Below, one piece after another: positions 57,401 through 64,000 of a stretch of 64,000 bases of DNA (position 1 is its first letter; every line of letters starts with the position of its first letter). Source of the DNA: Streptosporangium becharense (GTDB lineage Bacteria > Actinomycetota > Actinomycetes > Streptosporangiales > Streptosporangiaceae); assembly GCF_014204985.1 (NCBI RefSeq), contig NZ_JACHMP010000001.1:4960001-5024000 (forward strand), in the 5' to 3' direction. The notes under the pieces are model-generated. The model was given only the letters and a program-made list of their open reading frames with translations, had not been told where the DNA came from and did not search any database. A program made the translations under genes and the position numbers.

Positions 57401-60400
57401 TCGTCCCGCCGTCGTGGGTAGCCGGCGCCCACGACATGGGGACGCCGTCCACGCCCCGCTCGGTCACGTACGCGCCGCCCACCACACCGCGGGCGTTGAT
57501 CCGGGAGGCCAGCGGGCTGCAGCACTCGGGTTTGTAGGTGCCGATCTCACCGTGGAAGGCCGGCTCGGCGGGCAGCTGCACCGGCGGCCCCTGGTCCCAC
57601 AGCACGTACTTGCCGCCCAGCATGCCGAAGGTCTGGCCGTTGTCGTTGACGTCCAGCGCCCAGCTGTCCACGCCCGCCGCACCTGAGGCCGGATGCAGGT
57701 CGGTCACCGTGCCGTCGCCGAACAGCGCGGCGTGTTTCTCCGGCGTGCCCTCGCGGGTCACACTGGACCAGCCCGACACCCGCCCGGTCTCGGTGATGCC
57801 GCTAGCCACCGCCGCACACGGGTGGGAGGAGGTGTCGGCGCACGGCAGGGTGCCCAGGTCGGTCAGCTTCCCGTTCTCCCAGCGCGCCGCCCGGGTCCTG
57901 CCGCCGGGCAGCTGTGCCGTGGCCGCGACCTGCCCGCGGTCGTTGATCGCCGTCGCCCGGGTCTTGGCCGCGTCTCCGCCGGGCGGCGCCCCGAGCTCGG
58001 TCACCGTGTAGGACCCGAACCGGGCCACCACGGTGTGTTCGCCGTCCATCACCAGCTCCAGCGGGCCTCCGCCGGGCCGCTCCTGCCCGTCCACGACCCA
58101 GCCCTGCGGGACGCGTCCGGCCTCGGCCTTGGGGGTGAGCGTCACCTTGGTGCCGGAACGGTATCTCTCCTGCGCCGGGGAGGCCGACACCGACCCGCCG
58201 GGCTGTGCCGACAGGGTCAGCGTGAACTCCCGCAGGTCCGGCTTGGCGACCTCCACGACGGTCTGAGCGGTCCGCAGGCCCTTGGCCGTCTCGGCCCGGA
58301 CCACCACGCTGTGGAGGCCGTCGGCCGGCGCCTCACCGGTCGTCGCGGTGTAGACACCGGTGTCGCCGTCCTCGGTCAGCGTCAGCTCATGCTGGGTGGC
58401 GTCCTTGGTCACCAGGGTCAGGGTGGCCTTCACCGTTGCCCCGGTGACCGGTGCACCGTCGTCGGTCACCGTCGCGGTCACCTTCACCCGGCCGTCGTCA
58501 CCGGTCTGCTCGGCCGTGGCCGTCGCCTTGACCGGGTTGCCGGCCAACCAGGCGCTCAGGTCGGCGGTGACCGGCTGCGTTCCGGTGTTGGTGATCTCCA
58601 CCTTCCACGCCCCGGCCTGCGGGGTGGCGACGCTCAACCCCTGGATGGTCTGCTTGGCGGTCTTGTCTCCGGCCGTGTAGGAGGCGGCCACCTTGCCGGA
58701 CGGGTCGCGCAGCAGCACGCCCACCGTCTCCGGCAGTGTCCCGACGAGACCGAACACGGCCGCCGCCGGGACCTGCAACGGCACGCTCGCCGTCGTGCCC
58801 GCCTCCACCGTCGCCGACGGCGTGGCGAACACCGACACCGCACCGGTTCCGCCGTTCTCGCCGTCCCCGGCATCGGTGCCGGCGGCTGCGGTGACCGCGC
58901 CGGACTTCGCGCCGTCCTTGCCGGACTTCGCGCCGTCCGTGTCGGGCTTCACGGTGGCGTCCTCCGCCAGGGGGGAGACCCCGCCGCCGGAGGTGCCGTC
59001 CGACGCGAGCCGCGGCAGCAGGTAGTCGCGGAACTCCACCGGTGACATGAGTATCTCGTCGTGATGCGCCTTCGTGGTGGGGACGTCCTTGTAGTTGTGC
59101 CGTGCGCTGTTCGCCGGAACGAAGCCGTCTCCGTCCACAAGGGTGGGATGGCTCAGATCGGGGGAGGGCACGGACCTGCCCACACCCACCAGGCTGGAGA
59201 TCCTCGTACCTCTCAGGTCCGTGACGTTCCTGTTGAAGCTGCCGGCGAAGTACGTGGTGTTGTACTCGATGGACGGGTACCAGGCCAGGAGGGCGGGATT
59301 CGCCGTCGCCGCGATCACGGCCATGTCCGCCAGCGGAGTCCCCCGGTTGGGGGTGCCCGCCTGAAGCAGTCTGCTCACCATCGGCTTGTGGCTCGGTGTC
59401 TTCTCCAGGCGTCCCTGGATGAGGGAACGGGTGAACAGGCCGCCCATGCCCTTGGCCAGGATGTTGACGTGCCACGCGCCGGTGAGGGTGCGCACGTTCT
59501 TGACGTACTTCTCCAGCTCGGCGGTGTTCTCGACGAAGTTCTTGGTTCTCAGGAAGGGCAGGAGTTTCACGCCGGTGTCCATCGCGCCGGTGACCTTCCC
59601 GTCACCGACCGCGTACCCCTCCAGGAGCGGGTGCACAGCCTCCAGGTAGGGCCCGTAATCGCCCCACGCCTCCGCGTTGCTCGCGAGGCCGTGCACCATG
59701 ATCAGAGGCTTCGGCCGGACGACGACGGGCTGCTCGCGGGTGGCGTCCTCGACGTCGCCGACGGCGAGCTTCACGACCACGGCGCGTTCCGAACGGCCCT
59801 GGCCCTCGTGCCAGGCGAAACCGTCGGTGTCCCAGATCACGCGTTTCGTGACGGTCTCCTGCCCCGGGACCACCATGTCGGACTTCTCGTAGGACAGGCG
59901 CCTGCCGGAGACCTTGTCGAACAGCTGAAGGTCCCAGGTCCTGGAGTACGGGTTCGGGTTGTTCACCGACACGGTCACACGGACCCGGTTGCCTTCGATC
60001 ACCCCGTCATCGCCCACCGGCACCCAGTTCTCGGAAGGATACTTCTGCGTCTCCAGGGTGAGCTCTGTGATGACGGGCCCGCCGCCGCTCAGGTCGAGCA
60101 GGAAGGCGTGATCCGTGATCGACCCCTCCTGCCGGCCGACGACGGCGATCTGGTTGCGGTCGTTGATGCCGGTGGCCTTCGTCAGGGTGACCGTCGAGCC
60201 CGGCGGACGCAGCGTGTTCAGGTCGATTTCGACGCCGTCGACGAACATGGTGGCGTAGGGCTTACCGCTGGCGTCGCGGCTCCATCCCACGGCGACGCCC
60301 GCCTCGTTGATGGCGTTCAGCATGCCGCCGGTCCTGGTCGCGAGCATCCGCGGCACGCCGTTCTCGTCCCAGATGACAGGGACGTACCCGCCGCCCTCAT

Positions 60401-61136
60401 CCGTCGCGTAGCCCGCGACCAGACCCCGGTTGTTGACGTCGACGGCCGCGGTGCCGCCGCTGTACTCCAGGCGGTCCTCTTCGATGTTCAGGGGCTCGCC
60501 GGGCTTGGTGCGAAAGGCACGGAACACCTGTTTCTCCGGATCGGGGTCCATGTCGGCGGTGCCGACGACCGATCCGTGATCGTTCAGGGAGGCGGCCTCC
60601 ATGTACTGGCCCTTGAACGCGGTGATCTTCGTCACGGCTCCGTCGGGGTCGCGGAGCCAGTAGTAGCCCGCCACCTCTCCGTGCTTGTTGATGGCCATCG
60701 CGTCGTTCGGGGTGATGCGCTGGAGTTTGCCGTCCTTGAAAAGGTAGGAGTAGTTGTTGTTGGTGTAGTTGCCGACCACGGTGCCGTCGTCGTTCACGTC
60801 CAGCGCGATGCTTCCGAGGGGTTCTCCGAACGCCTCGGCGATGTCGGTGAACGATTCGCGGGAGAACAGGGCGGCGTGGTGGGTCGCGCCGTCCATGACG
60901 CTTCCGACGACCTGACCCCTGTTGTTGATCTTTCCGAGGTAGCCCTGCGAGGTGTTGAGGGAGCCCAGGTCGATGAGCTCGGTCTCCGGTGCGGTGCGTG
61001 CCGCCTTCTCGTCCCGCGGCGGTGCCGGGGAAGGCGCGGCGTCCGCGGGCAGGGGTGTGATGAGGGAACCGGCCACCGCGGCGAGCACGGGAAGCGCGAT
61101 CCGCCGCGTGAAGGCGCGGCTGAATAACCAGGCCAA
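54498..61136 (-). CDS. Giant secreted multidomain protein (HAF repeats, degenerate lipase, PKD)
   Basis: About 2212 aa. I prefer the TTG at 61136, preceded by CGGAGAT and giving a clean signal peptide (LAWLFSRAFTRRIALPVLAAVAG); ATG 61238 is the longest start. Domains in order: HAF-type propeller repeats (INNRGQVVGSVMDG, VNNRGLVAGYA) to about 350; an alpha/beta-hydrolase (MVHGLASNAEAWG at 480) whose nucleophile elbow is ILAKGMGGL, with Gly563 where Ser is expected; Ig-like domains; a second HAF propeller (about 1010-1330, AINDRGQVAATA); DUF11-like (VTWTATVTNTGPDTA); an anchor-D-like segment; three or four PKD domains (VDYGDGT, ADYGDGT); and a C-terminal beta domain. Probably an extracellular binding scaffold. 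It carries its own low-complexity acidic stretch (GENGGEGG) near the end. Confidence 0.85.
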   Translation of the reverse strand: MAWLFSRAFTRRIALPVLAAVAGSLITPLPADAAPSPAPPRDEKAARTAPETELIDLGSLNTSQGYLGKINNRGQVVGSVMDGATHHAALFSRESFTDIAEAFGEPLGSIALDVNDDGTVVGNYTNNNYSYLFKDGKLQRITPNDAMAINKHGEVAGYYWLRDPDGAVTKITAFKGQYMEAASLNDHGSVVGTADMDPDPEKQVFRAFRTKPGEPLNIEEDRLEYSGGTAAVDVNNRGLVAGYATDEGGGYVPVIWDENGVPRMLATRTGGMLNAINEAGVAVGWSRDASGKPYATMFVDGVEIDLNTLRPPGSTVTLTKATGINDRNQIAVVGRQEGSITDHAFLLDLSGGGPVITELTLETQKYPSENWVPVGDDGVIEGNRVRVTVSVNNPNPYSRTWDLQLFDKVSGRRLSYEKSDMVVPGQETVTKRVIWDTDGFAWHEGQGRSERAVVVKLAVGDVEDATREQPVVVRPKPLIMVHGLASNAEAWGDYGPYLEAVHPLLEGYAVGDGKVTGAMDTGVKLLPFLRTKNFVENTAELEKYVKNVRTLTGAWHVNILAKGMGGLFTRSLIQGRLEKTPSHKPMVSRLLQAGTPNRGTPLADMAVIAATANPALLAWYPSIEYNTTYFAGSFNRNVTDLRGTRISSLVGVGRSVPSPDLSHPTLVDGDGFVPANSARHNYKDVPTTKAHHDEILMSPVEFRDYLLPRLASDGTSGGGVSPLAEDATVKPDTDGAKSGKDGAKSGAVTAAAGTDAGDGENGGTGAVSVFATPSATVEAGTTASVPLQVPAAAVFGLVGTLPETVGVLLRDPSGKVAASYTAGDKTAKQTIQGLSVATPQAGAWKVEITNTGTQPVTADLSAWLAGNPVKATATAEQTGDDGRVKVTATVTDDGAPVTGATVKATLTLVTKDATQHELTLTEDGDTGVYTATTGEAPADGLHSVVVRAETAKGLRTAQTVVEVAKPDLREFTLTLSAQPGGSVSASPAQERYRSGTKVTLTPKAEAGRVPQGWVVDGQERPGGGPLELVMDGEHTVVARFGSYTVTELGAPPGGDAAKTRATAINDRGQVAATAQLPGGRTRAARWENGKLTDLGTLPCADTSSHPCAAVASGITETGRVSGWSSVTREGTPEKHAALFGDGTVTDLHPASGAAGVDSWALDVNDNGQTFGMLGGKYVLWDQGPPVQLPAEPAFHGEIGTYKPECCSPLASRINARGVVGGAYVTERGVDGVPMSWAPATHDGGTTTKLAMPGTLPLPAEPGGGEPGTCVPNVGRVHDVATGGMPAGEVLCGLRSDPHAVVWDDGTPTVLGVGRASAVNDHGLVAGHAQGSSRFAAWKPALWLAGVKYELADLLPRPMCPEKKEDTTEPCMHLTTLYDVNASGQIVAQGFVRDRSATQPGFDQRDRSFVLTPTTARADLKVTHTVSATEPGPGSTVTWTATVTNTGPDTATDVRLDVLIPQTVTGAACDTWRGVCTAVKDGFRNTTAKLPSGSSATVEITATLPAGLADGTVLKSTASTASIAVADPEPGDNTAEVTATVRHALDKTGVNWPDTVQVGASSYPVEVTLTNRGNAPMPITVIATEGPFGQTNGCPPELAVGKACTTQVTFTPTQVGPATGKLTFTTGDGTAPAYTVALTGTGVAANAKPVITLPAEPLRGQVGRPFTLKVDFTDADTTDTHEAWVVWDGGMEDASVIQRPGGGTVTVTKTFTAPVPEGRVIVMVTDSKQGSVMQPIPYVITETAPDTAPVVTAGPDVELTTGEKLQRTVTFTDPGSTSWTATVDYGDGTGPKPVTVSGQNVALEHTWATAGKYPVTVTVRDDGGLQTSAVFFATVTTAPTPNQAPQVKVNARETIAEGTVWIGAGTFSDPDSTSWTATADYGDGTGTHPVPLVGRQPKMEHAFADDGEYTVTLAVTDDKGATGTVQVKVKVTNAAPKVSLTGSPADVVVPVGTAVTLGATFTDPGTADTHTATWSVAGQTLPGVVTGTGGKGTVTGVHTFATPGQYEVAVTVTDDDGAATTSDTLADGRKVRVLVYNPHGAVVGAGTLAVPAGACTLNAACAGPGMALFTLKAHHLPGARPAATGEHGGRNGDEDGENGGEGGRDATADRTAAGGTAGAPVGWLHYRAPGFELRETAYTLLTVVDGTATLRGTGKVTGAGAVTFEVTATDAARPGTRTDRLRLKVWDGKGELVYDSRRTGPATPVIGVIRVTG

Positions 61137-61431
61137 GGGGGATCTCCGAGACTGAGGCTGTGCCGTATGGGCACGGGTGTGCCGATGGGACCCGGTCCTG
61201 GGGCTGAGTTCTCCCCAGGCGCGGGTACGGGTCCGCATGGGAGTGGGGTCGTCAGCCGTTCCACGGTTGCGGGCGGGGATCGTTCCGTACGACCGGCCCG
61301 CGCGATCGACGGCCTCTCTTGCGGAGGACTGGGGAGAGTGGACTGGCTGCGAGACCTCAGTGTGGCGGAGCGACCTTGCCGGTCTCTTTAAACCTCTTGG
61401 TCGGGTCGGACCCGGTCGATACGCGGCTCGC

Positions 61432-61451
61432 GCGGGGGCCTTCGCCCCCGC
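61432..61451. terminator. Terminator after maltokinase
   Basis: GCGGGGGC-CTTC-GCCCCCGC hairpin with a stable TTC-type loop, 19 bp from the maltokinase stop. The rest of the 61137-61469 gap shows no gene. Confidence 0.75.
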
Positions 61452-61469
61452 TCCGGCGGTGCCGGGCCG

Positions 61470-62783
61470 CTACCGGTCCAGTTGGAAGGCGGCCATCGGG
61501 ATGGGCAGCCAGGCCGGGCGGTTGCGCGACTCGTAGACGACCTCGTAGGCGGCCTTGTCCAGCTCCAGCGCGCGCAGCAGGACCGCGTCCTCGGCGCGCA
61601 GGTGGCCGCCGCCGGCGGAGTAGCCGGCCAGGAAGGACGAGCGGTTGAGCTCGGCCCACTCCACCGCGCGGGGACGCAGATCCTCGGCGTCGGAGTGGTC
61701 GGCCAGCAGGTGGCGGGCGGCGTAGTCGAAGGAGCGGAGCATCCCGGCCACGTCGCGCAGCGGGGAGGCGAGCGCCCGCCGCTCGGCGATGGGCTGGCCC
61801 GGCTCGCCCTCGAAGTCGAGGATCACCCAGTCGGTGGGGGTCCGCATCACCTGGCCGAGGTGGTAGTCGCCGTGCACGCGCTGCACGTGGATCTCCCGGG
61901 CCACGTCGGCGACCCGCTGGTACGCCTCCTCGGCGACGTGGGCGTACTCGCCCAGCTCGGGCACCTCGGCGACCGCGTTGGCCAGGCGGCGGCGGAACTC
62001 CTCCGTCATCCGCTTGACCTCCTGCGACTCGACGACCTCCGTCGGGAAGGCGGCGGCCAGCTCGTGGTGGACCTGGGCGGTGGCCTTGCCCAGGCGGAAG
62101 GACTCGCCGCTGAAGTCGCCGCCCGCCTCGGAGGCGGAGGGTTCGAAGGAGGCGTACAGGTCGCGGACGCTGGCCAGCGCCAGGGCCCAGCCGTCGCTGG
62201 CGTTCGACAGGAACTCCTGGGTCATCGCCAGGGTGGTGGGCTCACCGTCGAGGTCGGTCTCGATCCAGCCGTACGGCTGCGCGATGTGGTGCGTGCCCCG
62301 CAGGGCCAGGGCCGTGACGATCTCCAGCTCCGGGTTGATCCCCGGGATGAGCCGGCGGAACAGCTTGCAGATGTAGGTGTCGCCGTACACGAGCGAGGTG
62401 TTGGACTGTTCGGCGCCGAGCACCAGGCTCCGCAGGGAAGTGTCGATCTCCACCCCGTCCAGGTGACGGAAGCGGAGCGGGCCGAGGTCGCGGTCGGCGG
62501 CCATCGCCTCCAGCAGGGTGCCGGTGAGGCAGGCGTCGTAGGCGGCGTCGTAGTAGCCGTCGCCGATGTGGGCCGGTTTGAAGCGGGCGGACTCGTCGGC
62601 GTCGCTGCCCAGCAGGAGCTGGTAGCGGTCGCGTGCCCCGGCCTGACGCACCGAGATGATCAGGTGGCGCAGGCCGGGTGCGAGCTCGACGTCGGAGTCG
62701 ATCGTGAGCTCGTCTATCGGACGCCCCTTACCGGCGAACCATCGTTGGTGCCTGATCCAGCCGGTAAGGAACTCCGTCAACAC
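61470..62783 (-). CDS. mak: Maltokinase (Mak/Pep2)
   Basis: 437 aa, kinase-like fold, phosphorylating maltose to maltose-1-phosphate for GlgE. Recognisable parts are HQRWFAGKGRPIDEL at the N-terminus, VLGAEQSNTSLVYGD, the catalytic HGDYHLGQVM and the metal-binding VILDFEGEP. The GTG at 62783 lies 4 nt past the treS stop with GGAGG upstream; the frame is open further but overlaps treS. TreS and Mak normally form one complex. The end lies before a hairpin, so the operon stops here rather than reading into glgB. Confidence 0.92.
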   Translation of the reverse strand: MLTEFLTGWIRHQRWFAGKGRPIDELTIDSDVELAPGLRHLIISVRQAGARDRYQLLLGSDADESARFKPAHIGDGYYDAAYDACLTGTLLEAMAADRDLGPLRFRHLDGVEIDTSLRSLVLGAEQSNTSLVYGDTYICKLFRRLIPGINPELEIVTALALRGTHHIAQPYGWIETDLDGEPTTLAMTQEFLSNASDGWALALASVRDLYASFEPSASEAGGDFSGESFRLGKATAQVHHELAAAFPTEVVESQEVKRMTEEFRRRLANAVAEVPELGEYAHVAEEAYQRVADVAREIHVQRVHGDYHLGQVMRTPTDWVILDFEGEPGQPIAERRALASPLRDVAGMLRSFDYAARHLLADHSDAEDLRPRAVEWAELNRSSFLAGYSAGGGHLRAEDAVLLRALELDKAAYEVVYESRNRPAWLPIPMAAFQLDR

Positions 62784-62787
62784 GGCT

Positions 62788-64000
<1,213 letters not shown>

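Noticed and set aside
59061-61127. Plus-strand frame of 688 codons opposite the giant secreted protein
   Set aside because: Antisense shadow with no start signals or recognisable domains.

Overview
The window is very GC-rich, densely coded DNA with frequent GTG starts, stop/start overlaps and many secreted or lipoprotein products. It looks like the chromosome of a filamentous actinobacterium, most likely order Streptosporangiales. That placement is inferred from gene content: a KstR-controlled igr-type sterol side-chain operon, XRE/DUF397 pairs, a SARP regulator and a lanthipeptide cluster. No tRNA, rRNA, CRISPR array or transposase was seen.

Layout. 1-7.0 kb: sterol side-chain degradation (FadA5-like thiolase, KstR-like TetR repressor, then fadE28-fadE29-chsH2-chsH1-ltp2) with three KstR-type operator palindromes. 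7.1-9.2 kb: a membrane-anchored ECF-sigma-like protein. 9.5-12.9 kb: a four-gene osmoprotectant ABC importer of OpuC/ProU type. 13.1-16.7 kb: a small lipoprotein, a flavin reductase and a SARP/AAA regulator. 17.6-27.2 kb: a class IV-like lanthipeptide cluster with LanL synthetase, a prolyl-oligopeptidase-family protease, two ABC exporters and three short precursor genes, two of them on a 342-bp tandem repeat. 27.4-32.3 kb: SppA-type peptidase, secreted subtilase and a small secreted protein. 32.4-34.8 kb: glycogen branching enzyme. 35-42 kb: a copper amine oxidase that appears split into two genes, class D and class A-like serine hydrolases, and pirin. 42.4-54.2 kb: orphan histidine kinase, GlxA-type regulator beside proline dehydrogenase, a 3-alpha-HSD-like SDR, an RNA polymerase alpha-CTD/WD40 fusion, a TetR/DUF4386 divergon with paired operators, a His-rich protein coupled to a GHKL ATPase, XRE plus two DUF397 genes, and a cold-shock protein. 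54.5-61.1 kb: one very large secreted multidomain protein. 61.5-64 kb: maltokinase and trehalose synthase (cut by the window edge).

How the parts fit. The sterol genes shorten the propionyl side chain: FadE28/FadE29 dehydrogenate, ChsH1/ChsH2 hydrate, Ltp2 performs the retro-aldol step and the thiolase acts earlier. In the lanthipeptide cluster, LanL would phosphorylate, eliminate and cyclise the peptides, the S9 protease would cut the leader (a Pro conserved in all three precursors is the obvious site), and the ABC pair would export or give immunity. TreS, Mak and GlgB are steps of the trehalose-to-glycogen (GlgE) route. Here the first two are separated from glgB by about 26.7 kb of unrelated genes on a common strand.

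The most notable systems are the lanthipeptide cluster with its unusual cysteine placement, the split copper amine oxidase with an altered cofactor motif, the alpha-CTD/WD40 fusion, and the giant secreted protein whose hydrolase domain lacks its nucleophile.
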